18,265 nt of DNA from Deltaproteobacteria bacterium (GTDB taxonomy: Bacteria > Desulfobacterota > Dissulfuribacteria > Dissulfuribacterales > S140-46): positions 1 to 18,265 of the forward strand of contig WFVQ01000057.1 in NCBI GenBank assembly GCA_015491585.1, written 5' to 3'. A program made the translations under genes and the position numbers. The notes under the pieces are model-generated. The model was not told where the DNA came from. It ran no database searches and saw only the letters and a program-made list of their open reading frames with translations. The first letter of the stretch is position 1. Each line of letters begins with the position of its first letter. Below are positions 1 through 6,904 of the stretch, one piece after another.

Positions 1-1381
1 CGTCGAGCTGGGGATAGAAACGCCCCAGTGCCTTCCTGATGGCGTTGTCCAATGCATTGACCGGACCGTCTCCCACTGCGGCCGTGTGTTCCACGTGGCC
101 GCCCACCCTCACCATCACCGTGGCCTCGGCCTGGGGCGGCTCATCTTCACGGCTCTTCTGGTCGATCACCCTGAACCCGATAAGATCGAAATACTTCTTG
201 ACCGCCCCCGTGGCCCGCCTCATGAGCAGTTCGAAGGATGCCTCGGCCCCTTCGAACTGGAAGCCCTGGGCCTCGAGTTCCTTGAGCTCGGCCACTATGT
301 CGAGCACCACGGGATCGGAGCTCTCGATGTCCAGTCCGAACTCCTTGGCCTTGACCAGGACATTGCTCTTGCCCGCCAAGTCGGAGACCAGAATCCTCTG
401 CACATTGCCCACCGCCTCCGGCCTGATGTGCTCGTAGGTCTCCGGGTTGCGCTGAACCGCGCTGACGTGGATACCGCCCTTGTGGGCGAAGGCGCTGGCC
501 CCGACATAGGGGAGATATTTGTTGTGGGGCAGGTTGGCGATCTCACATATGAACCGGGAAACCGCCGTCAACTCCTTCAGCCGCTCCCCAGCGGTGCACT
601 GGTATCCCATTTTCAGCACCAGGCCAGGGATTATGGAGCAGAGGTTGGCATTGCCGCACCGCTCGCCGAACCCATTCATCGTTCCCTGGACCTGCACGGC
701 CCCTGCCTGCACCGCTGCGAAGCTGTTGGCCACCGCCACTTCGCTGTCGTTGTGGCAGTGGATCCCCAACCTGGTCCCCTCCGGCAGCTCCGATCGCAGC
801 TGCTCCATTATCACCGCGATCTCGTGGGGCAGGGTGCCGCCATTGGTGTCGCAGAGCACCAGGCACTCCGCCCCTCCAGAAAGCGCGCTCTTCAGGGTGG
901 CCAGGGCGTACTCCTTGTTGGCCTTGTAGCCGTCGAAGAAGTGCTCTGCGTCGTAGAACAGGGTGTCCACCCTCTCCCTGAGCCAGGCCAAAGAGTCCTC
1001 TATCAACTCCAGATTCCTATCAAGCGTGATCCTCAAAGCGTCTTTCACGTGGATATCCCATGTCTTGCCGAATATGGTGACCACCGGCGCCTTGGAGTCG
1101 GCGAGGGCCTGGAGGTTGGGATCGGTGTCCGCACTGTTTTTGGCCTGGTGGGTACTGCCGAATGCGGCCACCTTGGCGTGCTTCAGATCGTAGCTCTGGA
1201 TCTCCTTGAAGAAGGTGACGTCCTTGGGATTGGACCCCGGCCATCCACCCTCGATGTAGTCGATACCCAGTTCATCCAGCCTGACCGCGATCCTGATCTT
1301 GTCGTCCACCGAGAGGTTGAAGTCCTCGGCCTGGGTTCCGTCCCTCAGCGTGGTGTCGTATATCTCCACTCGTCCGCCCAT
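1..1381 (-). CDS. cimA: (R)-citramalate synthase, CimA type (3' end beyond window)
   Basis: Condenses pyruvate and acetyl-CoA to (R)-citramalate, the threonine-independent entry to isoleucine synthesis; cytoplasmic. About 460 residues are visible, reading leftward off the window edge, so the C-terminus is missing. The N-terminus MGGRVEIYDTTLRDGTQ is the HMGL-like/isopropylmalate synthase active-site strand (R13, D14). HCHND at residues 208-212 supplies the two metal-binding histidines, followed by a Q-G-T-M-N-G-F-G-E-R-C-G-N stretch typical of the family. After about residue 400 the start of the LeuA-type regulatory dimer domain is seen. The overall pattern fits the longer CimA family (TIGR00977 type) rather than LeuA. 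Start chosen: ATG with GGAGGG upstream, 16 bases after the lysC stop, so the two are co-transcribed. A true 2-isopropylmalate synthase is the alternative but less likely. Confidence 0.93.
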   Translation of the reverse strand, partial: MGGRVEIYDTTLRDGTQAEDFNLSVDDKIRIAVRLDELGIDYIEGGWPGSNPKDVTFFKEIQSYDLKHAKVAAFGSTHQAKNSADTDPNLQALADSKAPVVTIFGKTWDIHVKDALRITLDRNLELIEDSLAWLRERVDTLFYDAEHFFDGYKANKEYALATLKSALSGGAECLVLCDTNGGTLPHEIAVIMEQLRSELPEGTRLGIHCHNDSEVAVANSFAAVQAGAVQVQGTMNGFGERCGNANLCSIIPGLVLKMGYQCTAGERLKELTAVSRFICEIANLPHNKYLPYVGASAFAHKGGIHVSAVQRNPETYEHIRPEAVGNVQRILVSDLAGKSNVLVKAKEFGLDIESSDPVVLDIVAELKELEAQGFQFEGAEASFELLMRRATGAVKKYFDLIGFRVIDQKSREDEPPQAEATVMVRVGGHVEHTAAVGDGPVNALDNAIRKALGRFYPQLD

Positions 1382-1397
1382 CTGCGTCCCTCCGGGC

Positions 1398-2618
1398 TCA
1401 CTCCGCCTTGTCCAGTCCGAACCCCTCGTGCAGGGCCCTTACCGCCAGCTCGGTATACTTCTCCTCTATCACGCAGCTCACCTTTATCTCGGAGGTGCTT
1501 ATCATTAGAATATTGATTCCGTGCTCGGACAGGATTCGAAACATGGTGCTGGCCACACCGGCGTGGTTCCTCATGCCCACGCCCACTATGGAGACCTTGG
1601 CGATGCTGGTGTCCCCTGCCACGGACTCCGCCCCTATCTCCTTGGCAACCCTCTCGACTATAGCAAGGGCCTGGTCGTAGTCCCCCTGGGGGACGGTGAA
1701 GGTCATGTCCGTGAGTTCACCTGCCCTGGTGTTCTGAATTATCATGTCCACCACTATATTGGCCTCGGAAATGGGATCGAAGATCCGGGCCGCTATCCCC
1801 GGCCTGTCAGGTACTTTAGAGAGTGTGATCCGGGCCTCGTTCTTGCTGTAGGTCACTCCTGAAACCAGAATGTTCTCCATGCTTGCATCCTCCTCCACGA
1901 CCAGCGTCCCCGGAGCATCGGTGAAGCTGGAACGGACGTGCAGCGGCATCCCGTACCGCATGGCAAATTCCACAGAGCGTATCTCCAGGACCTTGGCGCC
2001 CAGGCTCGCCATCTCCAGCATCTCCTCGTAGGAGATCCTATCGATCTTCCTCGCCTGGGGGCAGATATTGGGATCGGTGGTGAATACCCCCTCCACGTCG
2101 GTGTATATCTCGCATACGTCCGCGCCTATGGCCACGGCCACCGCCACCGCCGTTGTGTCCGACCCGCCCCTGCCGAGGGTAGTGATGCTGCCAGAATCGG
2201 TCACTCCCTGGAAACCGGCCACCACCGGTATAATCCCCTGGGCCAGGGCCTCCTTCAGCCTCTCTCCTGGGATATTCTTTATCCTTGCCTTGCCGTGGGC
2301 CCTGTCGGTCTCGATGGGGACCTGGGTGCCCAGGAACGAACGGGCCTCGAAGCCCAGGGTCTTGGCTGCCATAGCGAACAGGGATATGGTCACCTGCTCG
2401 CCGGTGGCCAGCAGCACGTCTAACTCCCTTGGATCCGGGGGAGACTGGATCTCCTTGGCCAAGGCGATGAGCCGGTTGGTCTCACCGGCCATAGCCGACA
2501 GCACCACCACCACGTCGTCTCCCTGGCGCCGCCGCTGGCATACGCGCTCTGCAACCCTCCGGATCCTGTCGCAATTGGCCACTGAAGTACCGCCATATTT
2601 CTGAACTACTAGCGCCAT
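1398..2618 (-). CDS. lysC: Aspartate kinase with two C-terminal ACT domains
   Basis: Phosphorylates L-aspartate, the first step to lysine, methionine, threonine and diaminopimelate. The 406-residue product matches the usual length of the monofunctional class. The amino-acid kinase domain starts with VVQKYGGTSVA (residues 4-14), and the substrate/nucleotide region GRGGSDTTAVAVA and TDVEGVFTTDP follow. Two ACT domains (about 265-335 and 345-406; MRNHAGVASTMF, SEIKVSCVI) predict feedback inhibition by lysine and/or threonine. An upstream extension of 25 codons is open, but the ATG at 2618 is chosen because the conserved strand begins directly after it and AAGGTG lies upstream. It sits between the J-domain-like gene (17 bases upstream) and cimA. 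An internal start that would give a beta subunit is listed separately. Confidence 0.95.
   Translation of the reverse strand: MALVVQKYGGTSVANCDRIRRVAERVCQRRRQGDDVVVVLSAMAGETNRLIALAKEIQSPPDPRELDVLLATGEQVTISLFAMAAKTLGFEARSFLGTQVPIETDRAHGKARIKNIPGERLKEALAQGIIPVVAGFQGVTDSGSITTLGRGGSDTTAVAVAVAIGADVCEIYTDVEGVFTTDPNICPQARKIDRISYEEMLEMASLGAKVLEIRSVEFAMRYGMPLHVRSSFTDAPGTLVVEEDASMENILVSGVTYSKNEARITLSKVPDRPGIAARIFDPISEANIVVDMIIQNTRAGELTDMTFTVPQGDYDQALAIVERVAKEIGAESVAGDTSIAKVSIVGVGMRNHAGVASTMFRILSEHGINILMISTSEIKVSCVIEEKYTELAVRALHEGFGLDKAE
1878..1896 (-). promoter_or_regulatory. Internal ribosome binding site and ATG in lysC (putative beta-subunit start)
   Basis: On the minus strand GGAGGAGG (1889-1896) is followed after 8 bases by an in-frame ATG (1878-1880), codon 247 of lysC. 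Translation from here would give a 160-residue protein made of the two ACT domains only. Known precedent: Bacillus subtilis and Corynebacterium aspartokinases are alpha2beta2 enzymes whose beta subunit of similar size comes from such an in-frame start. That it is used here is inference. Confidence 0.55.
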
Positions 2619-2635
2619 CGTTGAATCACACCTTT

Positions 2636-2944
2636 CTAATCGTCGAACTCCTTGGACCAGACAGGGTCCTGACCGAAATGAAACATCCACCACTCCTCGC
2701 CAGTCATGCCGTCCTCATTTGGCGCGAGGTCCACGGTGTAGTTGTCCACAAACGCCATAATCAGACGGTAGGCATCGTTCAGGGCGGCAAGCCGCTCATC
2801 CGCCTCCCTGCCGCCGTCCAGGGTCTTCACCATCCTGACCTGCCGCCTGTAGGCGTCCTGGACCTCCAGCCTGGTGACCTTCTGGGGAAGCCCCAACAGC
2901 CTCCTGGCCTCGTCTATCCTCTTCCACCGTTCTCCTACTCTCAT
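2636..2944 (-). CDS. Small J-domain-like protein lacking the HPD motif
   Basis: A soluble protein of 102 residues. The first ~65 residues look like a J domain: a helix I segment (EARRLLGLPQKVT), a helix II segment (VQDAYRRQVRMV) and a helix III segment (ERLAALNDAYRLIMAFVDNY). At the turn where J proteins carry HPD the sequence is RMVKTLDGG, so canonical DnaK stimulation is not expected. The C-terminal tail ends in a DPVW motif that I associate with small J-like proteins of Deltaproteobacteria. The ATG at 2944 has GAGG close upstream (spacing only 3); a TTG at 2956 is the alternative and would add 4 residues. It is the first gene before lysC and cimA. Its role in this amino-acid operon is unknown. 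Confidence 0.72.
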   Translation of the reverse strand: MRVGERWKRIDEARRLLGLPQKVTRLEVQDAYRRQVRMVKTLDGGREADERLAALNDAYRLIMAFVDNYTVDLAPNEDGMTGEEWWMFHFGQDPVWSKEFDD

Positions 2945-3063
2945 ATTCCTCGCCAAATGTGAGAGGACTTTGATCCCTCTTCAGGCAGTACGAAATTAGA
3001 ATAACTATCAATTCTGAGGCCGTTTTGCAAGAGCAGCACTCTCCTGCCGTGAGCGGCTTTTCC

Positions 3064-3091
3064 TTGACTTGTCAAATATTATTAATATCAT
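3064..3091 (+). promoter_or_regulatory. Sigma70-like promoter with two palindromes, before the selenoprotein gene
   Basis: TTGACT (3064-3069), a 16-base spacer and TATCAT (3086-3091) each match the consensus at 5 of 6 positions. Two perfect inverted repeats overlap it: TTGAC-TT-GTCAA (3064-3075) over the -35 and ATATTA-T-TAATAT (3076-3088) over spacer and -10. A start point near 3098 would give a leader of about 26 bases containing GGAGGTG. The palindromes could be a regulator site; this is inferred from position and symmetry only. Confidence 0.55.
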
Positions 3092-3123
3092 TTTCATAAG
3101 ATCCAAAAATGGAGGTGCAAAAG

Positions 3124-3693
3124 ATGGCTGGCAAGATCCAATGGCTCACCTCTTTAGAAGAGGGAAAAAAGAGGGCGGCAGAGCAGAAGCGGGCGATACT
3201 GGTGGACTTTTTCAATCCCGGCTGAATCGGCTGCCAGCAGATGGAAGCAGTTACGTTTCCACAGGATTCTGTCGTAGAGTTCATAGAGAAAAACGTCGTC
3301 CCCGTCAGGCTGCCCCACGACCACGAGCCGTTAGCAAGGGAATTCGATGTGAAGTGGACACCCACTCTGGTGGTCCTGGACGAATCCGGCGACGAACACT
3401 ACAGGACCGTGGGATTCCTCTCTGCGGAAGAACTCGTCGCCTCGCTCAAACTGGGATTGGGGAAGACATCTTTCGACGCTGACCGTTTCGAAGAGGCGGT
3501 GGGCTGGTTCGACCAGGTGGTTGACGGACACCCCTCCACCAGCTCAGTCCCAGAGGCCATCTTCTACAGGGCCGTGGCCCAGTTCAAGACCGGACACGAT
3601 CCCGCCCCGCTGAAGGCGGCATACGAAGAGCTCGAGAAACGGTTCCCTGAAAACGAGTGGACCAAGCGGGCCTATCCCTACCGTCTCCTGTGA
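3124..3693 (+). CDS. Thioredoxin-fold selenoprotein with in-frame TGA (Sec34) and TPR-like tail
   Basis: Reading from the ATG at 3124 (GGAGGTG, spacing 6) the frame is open to 3693 except for a TGA at 3223-3225, codon 34. Upstream of it lies a thioredoxin strand (AILVDFFNPG) and downstream IGCQQMEAVTF, so TGA sits where thioredoxin-like proteins have the first active-site cysteine, giving U34-I-G-C37. The fold continues with FDVKWTPTLVVLDESG (the cis-proline region, WTPT) and ends near residue 110. Residues ~115-185 are helical and TPR-like (FEEAVGWFDQVVDGHPSTSS, EAIFYRAVAQFKTG), closing with EWTKRAYPYRLL. Total 189 residues including Sec. It is probably a cytoplasmic thiol/selenol oxidoreductase, since no signal peptide is seen. 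Cysteine-containing relatives with the same FFNPG-C-IGC layout occur in Deltaproteobacteria (from memory). A caller treating TGA as stop would wrongly start at Met 3241. The partner substrate is unknown. Confidence 0.88.
3223..3272 (+). promoter_or_regulatory. Sec codon and candidate bacterial SECIS hairpins
   Basis: Directly after the TGA is a hairpin: CTG (3231-3233) pairs with CAG (3248-3250) and CCA (3234-3236) with TGG (3242-3244), leaving loop GCAGA whose first base is G, as in bacterial SECIS loops. Its loop G is only about 12 bases from the TGA, closer than usual. A second hairpin, ACAG/CTGT with loop GATT (3261-3272), also has a leading G, at about 40 bases. Which one SelB would bind cannot be decided by eye. 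Confidence 0.45.
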
Positions 3694-3730
3694 CCAGCTT
3701 GCGTGCCTGGCGGGCTCGCTGCCCCGCAGC

Positions 3731-4132
3731 TCACTGAAGGAGCGCAGGCGCCAGGCGGCAACAGGCCCACCATACCAGCACCGCGGCCAGGAGCGGCCCC
3801 CAGGGCCGACGGTCGCGGCGCTGGCCAGTATCGGACGCGGTTGGAATCAAGGCCAGGGCGTCGGCCGCAAAATAGAGGAAGAGCGGGATACTCCAGGGAT
3901 TTGCATGTACCGCGGCGGAGAGGTCCAAGTCTGCGATATGAGTGAACGCCCTGGTCATACCACATCCAGGGCACTCTATCCCGGTCACCCAGCGGAACGG
4001 ACAGCCCACTGGCAGGTGGAAGGTGGTGCCACTCTCCCTCCAGCCTCCCCAGTGGCGCATCGCAAAAACCACCGCCCATCCTGCCATCACCAGGCGGGCG
4101 AAGGGCGCCGCCTCGGTGCCCCCGAACCGCAC
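3731..4132 (-). CDS. DUF2752 family small membrane protein
   Basis: A protein of about 133 residues with a membrane segment near residues 15-27, a second at about 75-95 and a third at about 110-128. Between the first two is the family signature C44-P-F-x3-T-G-x2-C54-P-G-C57-G-M-T-R-A, then A-A-V-H-A-N-P. The three cysteines are characteristic of DUF2752; no reaction is known. Start is uncertain: a GTG at 4132, 7 bases beyond the upstream stop, is used here; an ATG at 4189 would overlap the upstream gene by 50 bases and add 19 Ser/Thr-rich residues; none of the starts has a good Shine-Dalgarno. It shares a transcript with the DUF4234-type gene and is convergent with the selenoprotein gene (37 bases between stops). 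Confidence 0.75.
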   Translation of the reverse strand: MRFGGTEAAPFARLVMAGWAVVFAMRHWGGWRESGTTFHLPVGCPFRWVTGIECPGCGMTRAFTHIADLDLSAAVHANPWSIPLFLYFAADALALIPTASDTGQRRDRRPWGPLLAAVLVWWACCRLAPALLQ

Positions 4133-4139
4133 CTGGATC

Positions 4140-4547
4140 TTACGGAATGGCGTCGATGGTGTTGTTGATTTCGCGCTGCTGGATGGCATCGCTGATTATC
4201 GCCAGCCCTATAATAGAGAGTATGAGCGAAGTGGTAGCCAGATTCTCTCCTGGGACAGGGACTTCGTATATCTGCTGGGCCTCGGAGATGGCCCGGCCGA
4301 AGACGTACTCGTGGTAGATGTGGTAGAGTCCGCAAGTGACCAGAGTCAGCAGGAACCAACGCATGAACGAGAACTGCTGCCTTCCGAGGAGGAGGTTCAC
4401 GGTGTTCATCTGGAGGTACTGCCAGTAGATGTTATAAAGGCCACAGGTTACTATGGTGAGGATTATGGCCTTGGCGATGTTGATCTTCAGGGCTTCCTTG
4501 TCGATGTACTCCAGATTGGGCTTTGGGCTAACAGGTTGTTGCGGCAT
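4140..4547 (-). CDS. DUF4234-type membrane protein with internal duplication
   Basis: A 135-residue membrane protein. A proline-rich N-terminus precedes two similar hydrophobic units, each carrying TCGLY followed by a Y-I/H-x-Y/H pattern (TCGLYNIYW near 34-42 and TCGLYHIYH near 71-79), then a third hydrophobic stretch (LILSIIGLAII, 108-118). The TCGLY-x-IYW pattern is typical of DUF4234 proteins, which are often neighbours of DUF2752 genes. Function unknown. Start: ATG with GGAGGG 7 bases upstream. It is the first gene of a two-gene unit behind a recognisable promoter and diverges from the methyltransferase gene. Confidence 0.78.
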   Translation of the reverse strand: MPQQPVSPKPNLEYIDKEALKINIAKAIILTIVTCGLYNIYWQYLQMNTVNLLLGRQQFSFMRWFLLTLVTCGLYHIYHEYVFGRAISEAQQIYEVPVPGENLATTSLILSIIGLAIISDAIQQREINNTIDAIP

Positions 4548-4582
4548 CTCTATTCCCTCCTTCTCTCGCGCGTGATTACTTA

Positions 4583-4611
4583 ATTATCTGGCTGGGGCAC
4601 CTTGGAATCAA
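4583..4611 (-). promoter_or_regulatory. Sigma70-like promoter for the DUF4234-DUF2752 unit
   Basis: On the minus strand TTGATT (4606-4611), a 17-base spacer and GATAAT (4583-4588) match the consensus at 4 and 5 of 6 positions. The start codon lies about 35 bases further on. Assigned by pattern only. Confidence 0.5.
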
Positions 4612-4635
4612 CAGCTTTTTTAAGGGGAAACCGTC

Positions 4636-5505
4636 ATGACAGCCAATGAAATATCTCCCTACTCTCCTGCCTTCTGGAAAAAATTCAGCGAAAAACGCCT
4701 CAAAAAACCTGGCAAGAGGGCCATGTGCCCAGACTGTTGGGACAGGGCGGCCTCCACCTACGACGATTTGGAGCAGTGTCCCGACTACATGCGCCAGGTG
4801 GAAGGCGTGCTTGACGAACTCGTCTCCAGAGGTGTGCTGAACAACGGCGCAAGGGTTCTGGACGTGGGATGCGGCACAGGGACCTATGCCGTGCGCATGG
4901 CCCCAAGGGTCAAGGAGGTGGTGGCCCTGGACGTATCCAAGGCCATGCTGGAGGTCCTGGAGAAAAAAGCGGCGCAAAAATCCCTGGACAATATCGAAGT
5001 GGTCCAGGCCGACTGGCGCAGATACCGCCCGGCAGGCGCCTTCGACCTGGTCTTCGCCTCGATGACCCCCATCTTCCGCTCCCTGGACCTGGTGGACAAG
5101 CTACTGGACTCGTCGGCACGCCACGTAGCCCTGGTCTCGTGGGCCGGGGTCAAGGAGAATCAACTCCTGAAACGGCTGTTCCTGGAGATATTCGGCCACG
5201 ATCCCCAGTCCGGCGAACAGCGCCCGGACATGCTGGTACTCTTCAACTACCTTTACACACGGGGATATGCCCCAGACCTGCGCTTCTTTCACGGCTGTTG
5301 GAAACGCAGGCGGAGCAAGGCAAGGCAGTTGGAGAACATGCTCTGGCAGATGGAGCTCTACCGCCCGCTCTCAAGCGGAGAGAAGGAGAGGGCGCGGGAG
5401 ATCGTCTTCGGGACAGGAGAGGGAGACGGGATAGAAGTTACCACAAGGGTCAGGACCTGCCTATTGGTGGTGGACAAGTCCCTCCTACGGCACCGCTGCC
5501 TGTAA
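4636..5505 (+). CDS. Class I SAM-dependent methyltransferase, substrate unknown
   Basis: A cytoplasmic protein of 289 residues. The Rossmann SAM-binding motif I is VLDVGCGTGTYA (about 74-85), with the acidic end of beta 2 in VVALDVSKAM (about 95-104) and an IEVVQADW segment for motif III. Before the domain is a conserved-looking segment with a C-P-D-C (31-34) and CPDYM (48-52). The C-terminal 100 residues are basic and helical. It looks like a small-molecule or cofactor methyltransferase, but nothing in the sequence names the acceptor. AAGGGG stands upstream of the ATG. It diverges from the DUF4234-type gene and ends 3 bases from the end of the PhoU-fusion gene, so it is a single-gene unit. 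Confidence 0.8.
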   Translation: MTANEISPYSPAFWKKFSEKRLKKPGKRAMCPDCWDRAASTYDDLEQCPDYMRQVEGVLDELVSRGVLNNGARVLDVGCGTGTYAVRMAPRVKEVVALDVSKAMLEVLEKKAAQKSLDNIEVVQADWRRYRPAGAFDLVFASMTPIFRSLDLVDKLLDSSARHVALVSWAGVKENQLLKRLFLEIFGHDPQSGEQRPDMLVLFNYLYTRGYAPDLRFFHGCWKRRRSKARQLENMLWQMELYRPLSSGEKERAREIVFGTGEGDGIEVTTRVRTCLLVVDKSLLRHRCL

Positions 5506-5508
5506 TGG

Positions 5509-6885
5509 CTATTTGGCGATCATGGATCGGAGTATGTCTGCGGCATTCTCCGCATGATCCGCAGAGGCCCCTATGAGCTCCACCAGCCTGACCAGGTGGA
5601 ATGTGGAGAGCGGATCGCCTTGCATAGAGAAGAGCCTCTTCTTCACCTCGTGCTCGAATACGTCGGCGTCGTGCTCCTTGGACCTCAGTTCCCGTATCGC
5701 CTCCTTGATATGGACACGCACGTCCTCGTCACCGGTCTGAAAGAAGGTCCTGGCCGCCACTACTATGGGACCGAGCCGCTCCACGATGCCGAGGCAGAGG
5801 TCGAAGAGCTCCATGATGTCCTTCTTGACAGGTTCCGGCGCATCCACCTCCTTGTACGAGAGCCACTCCAGCATGTCCTCGGCGGTGTCAGCTATGTCGT
5901 CCTGCTCCTTCAGGAACAGGAACAGCTCGAACTTGTCTATGGGCATGATGATGCCCTTGGGCAGGTGTGACCTGACGTTGCGGCTTATGAGGTCCGCTGC
6001 GTGCTCCAGCTCGGACACCTCCTGCACGTAGTCCTCGAACCCGGAGAGGTCCCCCTGCAGATAGACCTTTAACGCATCGTATGCCCTTGTCATGCACTCG
6101 TGGACCTGGCGGCTGTGATTCTCCAGACACTCAAGCGGCTCCCTCCTGCCGCCGGCCGGCGCAGGACACGCCTCCGGGACCTCGGGCTCGTGCCCTTCCA
6201 CTGCGGCCTCCAACTCCTCCTCGCTCAAGGTCCCTGCACGTATCAGGCGCCCCTCGACGAGATAGATGACATCCTCGGCTATGTTGGTAGCGAGATCCGC
6301 GATCCGCTCCAGGTTTATGGCAAGGACGATGTGATAGACCCCTGCCCTCACCTTCTCGGACGAGGCCTCCATTGAACCTATCTCGCCCTCCATGACCGAG
6401 TCGTACAAGTCGTCAACATTCCTGTCCTGCATAAGCACCGAGTAGGCGAGGTTGGTATCGTTGTAAACGAAGGCGTTTATGCTCTCGCTGAGCATCTTGA
6501 TGGCCATAGAGGCCATCTCGTCGAGGTCCGGGACAGGCGGAATGTCTATCTCGGTGCGGCGGACCAGGTCCTCCACCTGATCGCATATGTTCACGCAGTG
6601 GTCTCCCACCCTTTCCAACTGCTCCGCTATCTGCATGGCGGCGGTCACCATGCGGAGGTCACCTGCCATAGGCTGCTGGGTGGCGAGGGTCTTGAAGACC
6701 AGGGTGCCTATCTGCACCTCCATCCTGTCGAGCTCGTAGTCCCGGTCGATGACGCGCCTGGCCAGGAGCTCGTCCCTTTCCTGCCACGCCCTTACGGCGG
6801 TCCTGACCGCCTCCTCGACAAGGGCGGACATCTTCAGCAGGGAGTTCTTTATCTCTGCGACGCTCTTCTGTATCTTGATGGACAT
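5509..6885 (-). CDS. phoU: PhoU-DUF47 fusion protein (phosphate regulation)
   Basis: A 458-residue protein built from two related halves. Residues ~1-225 are a standard PhoU (paired helical repeats; AEQLERVGDHCVNICDQVED and NLERIADLATNIAEDVIYL are the E/D-rich metal-binding PhoU motifs). A charged, proline-rich linker (~226-250) leads to a second half resembling DUF47/TIGR00153 Pit-accessory proteins, with FLFLKEQDDIADTAEDMLEW and ELIGASADHAENAADILRSM. PhoU proteins restrain the Pst transporter and the PhoR kinase, whereas DUF47 proteins accompany Pit-type low-affinity carriers. One chain could therefore serve both, though this is inference and no transporter gene lies nearby. Start: ATG after GGAGGAGG. 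It is third in the rnhB-yraN-phoU unit, 19 bases after yraN. Confidence 0.88.
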   Translation of the reverse strand: MSIKIQKSVAEIKNSLLKMSALVEEAVRTAVRAWQERDELLARRVIDRDYELDRMEVQIGTLVFKTLATQQPMAGDLRMVTAAMQIAEQLERVGDHCVNICDQVEDLVRRTEIDIPPVPDLDEMASMAIKMLSESINAFVYNDTNLAYSVLMQDRNVDDLYDSVMEGEIGSMEASSEKVRAGVYHIVLAINLERIADLATNIAEDVIYLVEGRLIRAGTLSEEELEAAVEGHEPEVPEACPAPAGGRREPLECLENHSRQVHECMTRAYDALKVYLQGDLSGFEDYVQEVSELEHAADLISRNVRSHLPKGIIMPIDKFELFLFLKEQDDIADTAEDMLEWLSYKEVDAPEPVKKDIMELFDLCLGIVERLGPIVVAARTFFQTGDEDVRVHIKEAIRELRSKEHDADVFEHEVKKRLFSMQGDPLSTFHLVRLVELIGASADHAENAADILRSMIAK

Positions 6886-6904
6886 CCCGCCTCCTCCAGG
6901 CTGC

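Noticed and set aside
86..1516. A 476-residue open frame on the plus strand
   Set aside because: It is antisense to cimA and the end of lysC, both recognised by family motifs; composition is that of a GC-rich shadow frame (Leu/Arg/Gly/Pro/His rich) with no domain.
3018..3058. GCCG-TGAG-CGGC followed by TTTT as a terminator or attenuator
   Set aside because: The stem is only 4 base pairs and no gene ends just upstream on the plus strand.
2945..3063. A lysine riboswitch or attenuator before the lysC operon
   Set aside because: The leader is short, shows no conserved lysine-riboswitch elements, and the first gene is not lysC.
3241..3693. A separate 150-residue gene starting at Met 3241
   Set aside because: It has no ribosome site of its own and begins inside a thioredoxin fold; the upstream in-frame coding and perfect site at 3124 support one Sec-containing gene.
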